Assembly: GCF_937873765.1 (NCBI RefSeq)
Contig: NZ_CALMZC010000039.1
Location: forward strand, 62,001 to 126,000
DNA from: an uncultured Thiothrix sp.
GTDB taxonomy: Bacteria; Pseudomonadota; Gammaproteobacteria; Thiotrichales; Thiotrichaceae
DNA length: 64,000 bases
Reading direction: 5' to 3'
In this document: positions 7,905 through 15,640 of the stretch, piece after piece
Layout: each line of letters starts with the position of its first letter
Numbering within the stretch: position 1 is the stretch's first letter
Made by a program: the position numbers and the translations under genes
Notes under the pieces: generated by a model
The model's input: only the letters and a program-made list of their open reading frames with translations
Databases searched by the model: none
Told to the model about the DNA's origin: nothing

Positions 7905-9860
7905 ATGTCAACAGTAGCGCACGACCCTAAACTAAACGGTTTAACCTTTCGGCGATATAAAGATGGTGATCATGAATGGGACAGTATGCACGACAAGATT
8001 TTTGTCGCAGATACTTCTCACAAATGCCCGACCTATGTGCATAAAACCCCGCCCTGCCAAGGTTCTTGCCCTTCTGGTGAAGATATTCGCGGTTGGTTGC
8101 AAATCGTGCGCGGCATTGAGAAACCACCCGCTGGCATGAGCATGCAAGAATATGCTTTCCGGCGCTCGACCACTGCCAATCCTTTTCCCGCGATGATGGG
8201 GCGAGTCTGTCCTGCACCTTGCCAAACTGGCTGCAATCGCAATGATGTAGATGATTTCGTTGGGATTAATGCAGTCGAACAATACATCGGCGACTATGCT
8301 ATTGAGCAAAATTTTAAGTTTGATCCAGCCCCTGCTTTATCGGGTAAAAAAGTCGCGATTATTGGTGGTGGTCCAGCTGGTTTATCTGCTGCTTATCAAT
8401 TGCGCCGCTTAGGTCATGCCTCAACGATTTTTGAAAAACTGCCAGAACTCGGCGGGATGTTCCGTTATGGTATTCCGGGCTATCGTGTGCCACGCGATAA
8501 ATTGGGTGCCGAAATTCAACGTATTCTGGATTTGGGCGATATTGAAGTGCGTTGCAATACTACGATTGGTCAAGACATCAGCGTTGAGCAATTAGAGCAA
8601 GACTATGATGCGGTGCTTTGGGCAATGGGTTGCTGGACAGGGCGTGACTTATTCGTGGAGAAGTTCGCTGAAACGCCGAATTGCGTTACTGCTGTCGATT
8701 TCCTGCAAGCCTTTAACTTAGGCACAATGAAATATACCGCACCACGCATTGTCTGCGTGGGTGGGGGCGACACCTCGATTGACGTGGTGTCGGTGTCGCG
8801 CCGCATTGGTACTTTAACTGACTACAATGAAAAGCCAGAAGAGGCAGCAACGGGTAAATTAGTACATAGTGAGGTGCGTGAAAAAGCTCCAGCTACGGTT
8901 ACTTTGACGACTTTATTTGCTCTGGATCAAATGACTGCTGCCGAACATGAAGTCCAAGATGCGCTGAAAGAAGGCGTGACGATTCTGACGCAAGTTATGC
9001 CGAAAGAAATCGTCTTTGGTGAGGATGGACGGGCGATTGGCTTAAAAGTCATTGAGTGCGTGATGAAAGGTAATTTGCCGCAAGCTAAAGAGGGTGGCAC
9101 AGAAACCCTGATCGAGGCGGATTTAATTGTCTCCGCGATTGGTCAGTACGGGCGTTTTGATGGCGTGGAGTCGTGGAATAATGGTAAAAACTTAATCAAT
9201 CATAATGCGCTCTATCAAGTGCCGGGTAAAGCAGGCCACTTCGCAGCAGGAGATATTGTGCGTCCGCATTTGTTGACGACCGCGATTGGTCAAGGTGCGA
9301 TTGCTGCTGAAACTATCCATCAATATTTGAACGCCCAAGAAATCCAAAAGCGTCCGAAAGTGGATAAGCATCATTTTGATTTGATGCGCAAATTACAGGA
9401 AGCAGGTTTAGAGCCAAGTAGTTTTGATGCAACTAAAGCAGAGGATTTGCGGGGTACTTCGGATATGAGGTACGCAGTGCATAATTATGAAGACCGCTCT
9501 AAGAGCACGATTGTAAGGTCGTCTGAGTTATTCTTAGGGCATTTCAAAGCAGAAGCACGGCATACCCGCACGGAAGATGTGCCTACCTCTGAGCAGGTGC
9601 TGGGGCATTTTGCTGAGCGTATGAATGCTTTAGCCGAAGCCGATGTGATTGCTGAAGCTAAGCGTTGCATGAGTTGCGGGATGTGTTTTGAATGCGATAA
9701 CTGCGTGATTTTCTGCCCGCAAGATGCGGTGTATCGTGTACCAAAAAAGCAAGCCACTTTAGGGCGTTATGTGGCAACCGATTATGCACGTTGTATCGGT
9801 TGTCATATTTGTGCGGATGTTTGCCCCACGGGCTATATTGAAATGGGTATGGGTGAATAA
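7905..9860 (+). CDS. dsrL: DsrL, GltD-like FAD/NAD(P)-binding iron-sulfur oxidoreductase
   Basis: A cytoplasmic flavoprotein of the glutamate-synthase small-subunit family that interacts with DsrAB and is essential for stored-sulfur oxidation in A. vinosum. It has an N-terminal cysteine-rich region (PPCQGSCPSGED; CPAPCQTGCN), an FAD site IIGGGPAG, an NAD(P) site VGGGDTS, and two C-terminal ferredoxin motifs (CMSCGMCFECDNC and CIGCHICADVC). I start at ATG 7905, which has GAGGAG upstream; an in-frame TTG at 7860 adds 15 residues without a ribosome-binding site. This gives 651 aa. dsrL lies between dsrK and dsrJ, as in other sulfur oxidisers. Confidence 0.96.
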   Translation: MSTVAHDPKLNGLTFRRYKDGDHEWDSMHDKIFVADTSHKCPTYVHKTPPCQGSCPSGEDIRGWLQIVRGIEKPPAGMSMQEYAFRRSTTANPFPAMMGRVCPAPCQTGCNRNDVDDFVGINAVEQYIGDYAIEQNFKFDPAPALSGKKVAIIGGGPAGLSAAYQLRRLGHASTIFEKLPELGGMFRYGIPGYRVPRDKLGAEIQRILDLGDIEVRCNTTIGQDISVEQLEQDYDAVLWAMGCWTGRDLFVEKFAETPNCVTAVDFLQAFNLGTMKYTAPRIVCVGGGDTSIDVVSVSRRIGTLTDYNEKPEEAATGKLVHSEVREKAPATVTLTTLFALDQMTAAEHEVQDALKEGVTILTQVMPKEIVFGEDGRAIGLKVIECVMKGNLPQAKEGGTETLIEADLIVSAIGQYGRFDGVESWNNGKNLINHNALYQVPGKAGHFAAGDIVRPHLLTTAIGQGAIAAETIHQYLNAQEIQKRPKVDKHHFDLMRKLQEAGLEPSSFDATKAEDLRGTSDMRYAVHNYEDRSKSTIVRSSELFLGHFKAEARHTRTEDVPTSEQVLGHFAERMNALAEADVIAEAKRCMSCGMCFECDNCVIFCPQDAVYRVPKKQATLGRYVATDYARCIGCHICADVCPTGYIEMGMGE

Positions 9861-9863
9861 ACC

Positions 9864-10376
9864 ATGCCCTTGCTCAGCCATATTAAATCACTGCTAGGGC
9901 TGGTGCTGCTGGCGACGCTGCTGGTGGGCTGTGATGCAGGTGTGCCAGAGCCGAATCTTGCCCCTGCGAAAGCAAAAGCAGCACAATGCGTGGAGCCGAC
10001 AGCGGATATGCGCAAGAATCACATGGTGTATTTAGATGTGCATCGCGACAAGACGGTGATTGAAGGCATTCGTACCAACAAGCACAGTCTGAATGAATGC
10101 ATTAATTGCCATGTTGTGCCGACGCGGGAAGATGGTTCGGCAGTGCATTACACGGATGAAAAGAAAGATCATTTTTGTGCGAGCTGTCATACCTATGTGG
10201 GTGTGAAATTAGATTGTTTTCAATGCCATGCGGATCGTCCACAGATTGTCGAAAACATTAATTATCAGCACAAGCTTAGCTCAAATACTTATCATCTTTC
10301 AGCCCAAAGCGTACAGCCCGATATGAACGATTTATTATGGCTGAGTCAGAGTCAAACACAAGGAGCTACGCAATGA
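9864..10376 (+). CDS. dsrJ: DsrJ, periplasmic triheme cytochrome c
   Basis: Periplasmic heme subunit of DsrMKJOP. Three CxxCH motifs are present: CINCH, CASCH and CFQCH. The N-terminal hydrophobic segment (residues 9-22) ends LLVGC, which matches a lipobox with Cys23; the homologue is described as having an uncleaved anchor, so lipidation is only a possibility. A second cysteine, C42 (AAQC), is placed where the unusual His/Cys-ligated heme of DsrJ takes its Cys ligand. The stop overlaps the dsrO start (ATGA). Confidence 0.95.
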   Translation: MPLLSHIKSLLGLVLLATLLVGCDAGVPEPNLAPAKAKAAQCVEPTADMRKNHMVYLDVHRDKTVIEGIRTNKHSLNECINCHVVPTREDGSAVHYTDEKKDHFCASCHTYVGVKLDCFQCHADRPQIVENINYQHKLSSNTYHLSAQSVQPDMNDLLWLSQSQTQGATQ

Positions 10377-11113
10377 GTCAGATCAATGCGTATCGACGCA
10401 AATTTATGGCAACCTTGGGTGGGGTTGCTGTGGGTGGTTTGGCCTCTAGCGTGATCCTGCGTACAGTACAAGCCGGAGATGTACCTGCAAAACCGGCTGA
10501 TCAACCCGTATCCAACCAAGTCCGCTGGGGTATGTTGATTGATGTGAACCGCTTAACAGACGGTGGTGCGTCCATGGTAGAAGCTTGTAAGCGCGAACAT
10601 GGTTGGGGTAATGACCCGAAAGCTCGCCCTGAGCAACAAGCGCAATGGATGCGCACGGTTAAAGTAACTGACAAGCTTACGAAGTACAGTTTCACTTTAC
10701 CGGTGATGTGCCAGCATTGCGAAGAGCCCCCCTGTGTGGATGTCTGCCCAACGGGAGCTTCCATGAAGCGTGCCGATGGTATTGTGCAGGTAAATAAGCA
10801 TATTTGCATTGGTTGTCGCTATTGCATGATGGCTTGCCCTTACAAAGCACGTAGTTTTGTGCATGAAAGTCTCACGGATCAACGCCCCCATTCACCTCGG
10901 GGGATAGGTACTGTTGAGTCCTGCAATCTGTGCGTGCATCGTGTGGATCAAGGCCAATTACCCGCTTGTGTAGAAGCCGCACCGAATGCAGTGATTTTTG
11001 GTGATTTGAATGACCCGAATAGCCGAATTAGCCAAGCGATGAAAGCACTGGGCGGTTCGCAAATTCGTGCCGATTTAAGTTTAAATACCGGTGTGCGCTA
11101 TTTAGGGTTATGA
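10373..11113 (+). CDS. dsrO: DsrO, Tat-exported ferredoxin-type iron-sulfur subunit
   Basis: A periplasmic electron-transfer subunit with multiple [4Fe-4S] clusters. The N terminus has a twin-arginine signal (YRRKFMATLGG) and a hydrophobic stretch ending near AGD. Cysteine motifs follow: CQHCEEPPCVDVCPTG, CIGCRYCMMACP and CNLCVHR. I use ATG 10373, with AAGGAG upstream, and reject a longer in-frame start at 10337 inside dsrJ because it would bury the Tat signal. The protein has 246 aa. Translation is coupled to dsrJ through an ATGA overlap. Confidence 0.96.
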   Translation: MSQINAYRRKFMATLGGVAVGGLASSVILRTVQAGDVPAKPADQPVSNQVRWGMLIDVNRLTDGGASMVEACKREHGWGNDPKARPEQQAQWMRTVKVTDKLTKYSFTLPVMCQHCEEPPCVDVCPTGASMKRADGIVQVNKHICIGCRYCMMACPYKARSFVHESLTDQRPHSPRGIGTVESCNLCVHRVDQGQLPACVEAAPNAVIFGDLNDPNSRISQAMKALGGSQIRADLSLNTGVRYLGL

Positions 11114-11123
11114 GGAGTTAGCA

Positions 11124-12326
11124 ATGAGCAGCAAAACGATGGTTTATAGCGAACTCCACGCTAGCAAAGTTTATTATTTTATACTTGGTATTTGTTTAGC
11201 CCTCGTGGTCTTAGGTGCATTTAGCTTTTTCCATTTAGAGCATGAAGGCCACTATGTCACGGGCATGAATAACCAAGTGGTCTGGGGCTTGCCCCACGTG
11301 TTTGCGATTTTTTTGATTGTGGCCGCTTCAGGAGCCTTGAATATTGCTTCGATTGGAACCGTGTTTCGTAAAGGTCTATATCAACCGATGGGTGGGTTAT
11401 CAGCTTTATTAGCGATTGCCTTATTACTCGGTGGCTTAGCGATTCTTGTTTTAGATTTAGGTCATGCAGATCGCTTAATCATTGCAATGACCTACTACAA
11501 TTTTAAGTCGATTTTTGCATGGAATATCATTCTTTATAATGGCTTTTTAGCTTTATGTATTTTGTATATTTGGACAATGCAAGATCGAAAAATGAAAGTA
11601 CTCTATCCCTATGCGGGTTTTTTTGCGTTTAGCTGGCGCTTAATTCTAACTTTAGGCACAGGTTCTATCTTTGGGTTTTTAGTCTCACGGGCTTATTATA
11701 ATAGTGCAATGATTGCTCCATTGTTTATCGCACTATCCTTCGCTTTAGGCTTAGCGGTATTCATCATTTTGCTGTTTTTTGTCTATCGCTTAGATAAGCG
11801 TGAGTTAGGTGATTTAGTCTTAAATCGTTTGCGTTATCTATTAGCTATTTTTGTCGCAGCGGCTATGTTTTTAGAGTTAGCTCGCCATTTAACCGCGCTT
11901 TACATAGCTCAGCGGCATGGTGTAGAGCAGTTTATCCTCTTAGAGGGTGGTATTTATACCCTGCTATTTTGGATCGGGCAGGTGTTAGTCGGTGGCTTAA
12001 TTCCCTTATCCTTAATTTTCTGTCGTGCTTTGAAGAATAATCATTGGTCACTACTCTTAGCTTCGGCTTTAGTGATTGTCGGGGGCTTTGCCCAACTCTA
12101 TGTGATTATTGTGGGCGGGCAAGTTTATCCTTTGGAGTTATTCCCGAATGCTGAAGTGCAAAGTAGTTTCTTTGATGGTGAAATCCATGCTTATGCGCCT
12201 AGCGTTTGGGAGTGGATGTTAGGCTTAGGGGGGATTGGTTTAGCCTTGACTATCTACTTCTTCGGTATGGTTGCCTTACGCTTCTTGCCGAGGTCGTTGG
12301 CGGATACGGAAGTAGAGGCGAGTTAA
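11124..12326 (+). CDS. dsrP: DsrP, NrfD-like membrane quinone-interacting subunit
   Basis: An integral membrane protein of the NrfD/PsrC family, about ten transmembrane helices in 400 aa. It pairs with DsrO and connects the periplasmic subunits to quinone. It starts ten bases after dsrO with a GAGGAG ribosome-binding site and is the last gene of the operon. The dsrN, dsrR and dsrS genes that follow dsrP in A. vinosum are not here; a strong terminator comes instead. Confidence 0.95.
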   Translation: MSSKTMVYSELHASKVYYFILGICLALVVLGAFSFFHLEHEGHYVTGMNNQVVWGLPHVFAIFLIVAASGALNIASIGTVFRKGLYQPMGGLSALLAIALLLGGLAILVLDLGHADRLIIAMTYYNFKSIFAWNIILYNGFLALCILYIWTMQDRKMKVLYPYAGFFAFSWRLILTLGTGSIFGFLVSRAYYNSAMIAPLFIALSFALGLAVFIILLFFVYRLDKRELGDLVLNRLRYLLAIFVAAAMFLELARHLTALYIAQRHGVEQFILLEGGIYTLLFWIGQVLVGGLIPLSLIFCRALKNNHWSLLLASALVIVGGFAQLYVIIVGGQVYPLELFPNAEVQSSFFDGEIHAYAPSVWEWMLGLGGIGLALTIYFFGMVALRFLPRSLADTEVEAS

Positions 12327-12354
12327 GCCGTATTTGGCTTTAGATTCAGAAAAG

Positions 12355-12375
12355 ACCAGCTTCGGCTGGTTTTTT
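12355..12375 (+). terminator. rho-independent terminator of the dsr operon
   Basis: ACCAGC (12355-12360), UUCG tetraloop, GCTGGT (12365-12370) and an uninterrupted T run. It lies 29 bases after the dsrP stop. Confidence 0.93.
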
Positions 12376-12518
12376 GTTTCTGTAGACATTAGATATTGTA
12401 AGCTTATGGAGCATTACACAGTCTGTTATAAATTTGTGTGCAGCTAAGGTTTACATGCGCACACTGCAGGGAGTCGGCGAAGTCGAAAGCCTCACCACGT
12501 TCGTGGTTGGAATAATTG

Positions 12519-13268
12519 TTAGATAGTTAACTCTATAGTTATTGGCATATGATCGCTGAGTTTTAACCATAAGTCTCTATCTCCAATATTTAGTTTGCTA
12601 TTTAATAGGTCTTCAGAAACAAAAGCATAATCAATGTGATAAGGTTTATTTTCTTTTCTATAAAGATAAAATGTTGCCATACTTTCAGAGCCTTGATCTT
12701 CTTTATGGATATGATGATATAGGCTGTTTATTTTTATCTCTTTTAATTCAGATACTACATCGGAGTGATTCCACCATCTATCTTTTTTATCCCATCTTGA
12801 GTTGCTATTGAAGTCACCGATTATTATTTGCTTCTTTTGAGACAGATCATTTTTATGAATTTGTAAATATTTCCATAACTGCCCGATATAACTAAATACT
12901 TCTGATTCTGAACCTTTCGTCCAAACTGATAGTACATTTATATAATTATTAATAGTGAAAGGTAAAAATAGCTTTAAAGAATCAGTAGTCCACGTTGTAG
13001 CTATACTTTTATTTTTAATACCTTCAATTTGAAATGTACCTTTATGGTTAAGTTGGTAGACAGCATTTCCTTTTTTTGGGAAGATGCCTATTCCTTTATT
13101 TTTTGAATCACCAATCCATAAATAATTACCTGCCCATTCAAAATAGGTGTTTGAAGAGCTAGCAGGGTCTTCACATTCTTGAATGATAAAAATATCTGCA
13201 TTGATTTTTTTCAGAAATATTAGCTTGTTTCTTAGGCCGCCATTGCAGTTCCACGTAACAATTTTCAT
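12519..13268 (-). CDS. endonuclease/exonuclease/phosphatase-fold protein
   Basis: A 249-aa protein of the EEP (DNase I/ExoIII-like) superfamily. It shows the order of active-site motifs: [10 protein letters not shown] at the N terminus, FIIQECE with the metal-binding Glu (about E31), IIGDFNSN, and the C-terminal SDHMPI Asp-His pair. There is no signal peptide. The gene is much more AT-rich than its neighbours and uses many AAA/ATT codons, which suggests acquisition by transfer. Its substrate (DNA, RNA or a phosphoester) cannot be told from sequence. It stands alone, with a 156-base gap upstream. Confidence 0.8.
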   Translation of the reverse strand: MKIVTWNCNGGLRNKLIFLKKINADIFIIQECEDPASSSNTYFEWAGNYLWIGDSKNKGIGIFPKKGNAVYQLNHKGTFQIEGIKNKSIATTWTTDSLKLFLPFTINNYINVLSVWTKGSESEVFSYIGQLWKYLQIHKNDLSQKKQIIIGDFNSNSRWDKKDRWWNHSDVVSELKEIKINSLYHHIHKEDQGSESMATFYLYRKENKPYHIDYAFVSEDLLNSKLNIGDRDLWLKLSDHMPITIELTI

Positions 13269-13424
13269 ACTTAGTTAACGGTTTAGTAAGAAAAAAGTAT
13301 CTATATCAGAGTAAGTGGTTTTTAATCAATGGAAAATTCAATGGTTTCACAGAGTTTCATATAACATCTGACCTAAAGTACTCAAGCTTTAGTGAGCGAC
13401 ACTCATGCAGGAGTTTTCTGAGTT

Positions 13425-14153
13425 TTACTTCTTATGCCAAGTCCCCAACAAATCATTCAATTGTTCTAGCAGATAGTTCTTCCGCCATTTATCGTTTTTA
13501 ACTTCTTTAAGTAGTTGGTCTTGCTGGCGTAAGCAAGCTTTTTGCCATTCACGATTAGATTTAGCTAGGTCTTTCAATAGGGTAAGCATAAAGCTGTCTA
13601 AATCTAAATCCAGATAAACCGGGTTCGCGTATTCACTTAATAAGCGATTAAAGACCACCGCTTGGTTTTCAGGGGGTAGGACGCTGAAACACTCCCATAA
13701 CACCACACAGGTAATCCGCATCAGTCGATAAATATGCCCTTCCGAATCATCCATATGGTCGCCCAAGGTGGGCATCACACCGATCATAGCCATGCACAGA
13801 TCAATGGTTTTACTCGGCGGTGTCGTGGCTTGGCGGGCGGATTCCAATAAAGATTCCAGCATAGCCGAAAGCTTTTGCGCGCTTTCTAGGTTAATAAATC
13901 CGCTTTGATTTTGATGACGTGCAATCATGCGTTGTAAGGTTTCGCGATATTTTGCTTCTTCAGGGTCGCTCGTATTTAAATACTCACCGAAATGAATGAG
14001 CAAGCTTTCACGTAGTTCAATATCACGCAGTGCGGTTTCTAATAGAAAATGCTCAAGTTGTTCACGTGAAAGACGTGGCACGATCTGTTCGAGCTGGTTG
14101 CGGCGACTATATTTAGGAGTAGTTTTATTGTCGTTATTAGTTTCAATGGGCAT
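13425..14153 (-). CDS. hypothetical protein, helical
   Basis: I do not recognise this 242-aa protein. It is predicted to be soluble and mostly helical, rich in Leu, Glu and Arg, with no signal peptide or membrane segment. An N-terminal stretch reads LSREQLEHFLLETALRD, and the middle holds a Cys/Met-rich helix (DLCMAMIGVMPTLGD). It follows the Nudix gene by 11 bases on the same strand, so the two are probably co-transcribed. The codon use resembles the surrounding chromosome. Confidence 0.65.
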   Translation of the reverse strand: MPIETNNDNKTTPKYSRRNQLEQIVPRLSREQLEHFLLETALRDIELRESLLIHFGEYLNTSDPEEAKYRETLQRMIARHQNQSGFINLESAQKLSAMLESLLESARQATTPPSKTIDLCMAMIGVMPTLGDHMDDSEGHIYRLMRITCVVLWECFSVLPPENQAVVFNRLLSEYANPVYLDLDLDSFMLTLLKDLAKSNREWQKACLRQQDQLLKEVKNDKWRKNYLLEQLNDLLGTWHKK

Positions 14154-14164
14154 GAATAAGTCGT

Positions 14165-14653
14165 TTATAAATGTTTAGAAAAGAGCGCTTCTACTACTAA
14201 GGGGCCAAGACGCAAGTGACCAAAATCAAAAGCTTTTAATTCTTCAGCGCTTAATTCAACCGCTTCTAACAGCTCTTGCTTATTCAGGTTTAGTTCGCCA
14301 GTGGCTTCCACCAAATAGGCCATAATGATTTGGTTGCGCTGTGGAAAAGTATAATGCCCGATAAAAGTAGCGCTTTGTCCAGTTAAACCTAACTCTTCTT
14401 GAGTCTCACGCAAGACAGCGGGTTCAGGTGATTCAAACGCTTCTAAAAAGCCAGCGATTAGGGAAAACATCCCTTCAGGCCATTTGTAATTGCGCGCTAA
14501 GATAAACTTGCCATTACAACGTACTAAAGCGGCTACTACTGGAACTGGATTATTCCAGTGTACATAGCCACAAGTTGGATGACAGGCTAAGCGTTCAAAT
14601 TCATCAATCTGCTTTTTACGTAAGGCTGAGCCACATTGTGGACAGAACTTCAT
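14165..14653 (-). CDS. Nudix hydrolase with N-terminal zinc ribbon
   Basis: A zinc ribbon of NudC type (MKFCPQCGSAL and the later CHPTCGYVHWNNP) precedes a catalytic Nudix box that fits GX5EX7REUXEEXGU (GFLEAFE, then RETQEELGL). At 162 aa it lacks the N-terminal domain of full NADH pyrophosphatase, so it is a short Nudix protein with an unassigned nucleotide substrate. The ribosome-binding site is AGGTGA on the minus strand. A 13-bp inverted repeat lies about 20 bases upstream of the start. Confidence 0.88.
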   Translation of the reverse strand: MKFCPQCGSALRKKQIDEFERLACHPTCGYVHWNNPVPVVAALVRCNGKFILARNYKWPEGMFSLIAGFLEAFESPEPAVLRETQEELGLTGQSATFIGHYTFPQRNQIIMAYLVEATGELNLNKQELLEAVELSAEELKAFDFGHLRLGPLVVEALFSKHL

Positions 14654-14674
14654 GTTTCACCTGTTATTGGGTAC

Positions 14675-14710
14675 TGAACATATTCACTGAGTATATCGTG
14701 AATATGTTCA
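14675..14710. promoter_or_regulatory. 13-bp perfect inverted repeat upstream of the Nudix gene
   Basis: TGAACATATTCAC (14675-14687) and its exact complement (14698-14710) are separated by ten bases. It lies between fabI and the Nudix gene, both on the minus strand. No T run follows on either strand, so it is more likely an operator or RNA structure than a terminator. Confidence 0.5.
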
Positions 14711-14730
14711 TATCAGATGAATGTGGAGAT

Positions 14731-15522
14731 TTATTCGCTGGGCATTCCTGACATACCAAGGATGTTCCAGCCGCCATCCACATAGGTGATTTCACCGGTG
14801 ATACCGGAGGCTAAATCAGAGCAGAGGAAAGCTGCTGCATTGCCGACTTCTTCGATAGTCACATTCCGCCGCAGCGGCGCATGTTGCTCAAAATGATCCA
14901 ACATTTTGCGGAAGCCCGTAATGCCAGAAGCAGCTAAGGTACGAATCGGACCTGCAGAAATAGCATTAACACGAATGCCAGAAGGGCCTAAATCGGCAGC
15001 CATAAAGCGCACACCGGCTTCTAAGCTTGCTTTCGCCATACCCATCACGTTGTAATTGGGGATAGCGGCAATCGCGCCTAGATAACTTAAAGTCAGCATA
15101 GAACTATGGCGACCTTGCATCAGCGGGCGTGCATATTTAGCCAGTGCTAAAAAGCTATACGCGCTGATGTCGTGCGCGATCTGTGCGCCTTCGCGAGTGG
15201 TATTATCGACGATGCTGCCTTCAAGTTGCTCTTTCGGTGCGAACGCAATCGCATGCACTAAAATATCGAAACCATCCCAATGTTCGGCTAATTGTTTGAA
15301 CGTGTTCTCAATTTCGCTGTCAGAACCTACGTCACAAGGGATAACGATGGAGGAGCCAAACTCTGCCGCGAATTTCTCGACCCGAGGTTTTAATTTATCG
15401 TTTTGATAAGTTAAGGCCAATTCAGCCCCTTCGCGATGCATAGCCTGAGCAATCCCATAAGCAATCGAACGATTGCTGGCGATGCCAGTGATCAGGGCGC
15501 GTTTACCGGTGAGAAAACCCAT
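14731..15522 (-). CDS. fabI: enoyl-ACP reductase (NADH)
   Basis: Catalyses the last step of the fatty-acid elongation cycle in the cytoplasm. It is a short-chain dehydrogenase-fold protein of 263 aa. The nucleotide-binding N terminus reads [20 protein letters not shown]. The catalytic residues are Y147, Y157 and K164, spaced as in E. coli FabI (Y146, Y156, K163). The gene has a clear AAGGAG ribosome-binding site and lies upstream of the Nudix gene on the same strand. It diverges from a peptide ABC transporter, with 118 bases between. Confidence 0.97.
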   Translation of the reverse strand: MGFLTGKRALITGIASNRSIAYGIAQAMHREGAELALTYQNDKLKPRVEKFAAEFGSSIVIPCDVGSDSEIENTFKQLAEHWDGFDILVHAIAFAPKEQLEGSIVDNTTREGAQIAHDISAYSFLALAKYARPLMQGRHSSMLTLSYLGAIAAIPNYNVMGMAKASLEAGVRFMAADLGPSGIRVNAISAGPIRTLAASGITGFRKMLDHFEQHAPLRRNVTIEEVGNAAAFLCSDLASGITGEITYVDGGWNILGMSGMPSE

Positions 15523-15568
15523 AATGACTCCTTAAAAGACTCGAACACACTTTTAATCCAAGAATCAG

Positions 15569-15582
15569 TTGCATAGATGCAA
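15569..15582. promoter_or_regulatory. operator-like dyad in the fabI/ABC-transporter divergent region
   Basis: TTGCAT-AG-ATGCAA is a perfect 6-2-6 dyad about 47 bases upstream of the fabI start. It could be a repressor site for fabI. It does not match the E. coli FabR site as I know it. Confidence 0.3.
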
Positions 15583-15605
15583 GCTAACTTGGGTTGGTGT
15601 TATGC

Positions 15606-15633
15606 TTGATTAAATTAATCGCGTAAGTATACA
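15606..15633 (+). promoter_or_regulatory. candidate promoter of the peptide ABC transporter operon
   Basis: TTGATT (15606-15611), a 16-base spacer and TATACA (15628-15633). The spacer overlaps a dyad, GATTAA-A-TTAATC (15608-15620), that could bind a repressor. If the promoter is used, the transcript starts within a few bases of ATG 15641, giving a very short or absent leader; the start has no clear ribosome-binding site. Confidence 0.3.
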
Positions 15634-15640
15634 GAAGAAC

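Noticed and set aside
10337-10372. longer dsrO start inside dsrJ
   Set aside because: It would place 12 residues before the twin-arginine signal; ATG 10373 has AAGGAG and an ATGA overlap.
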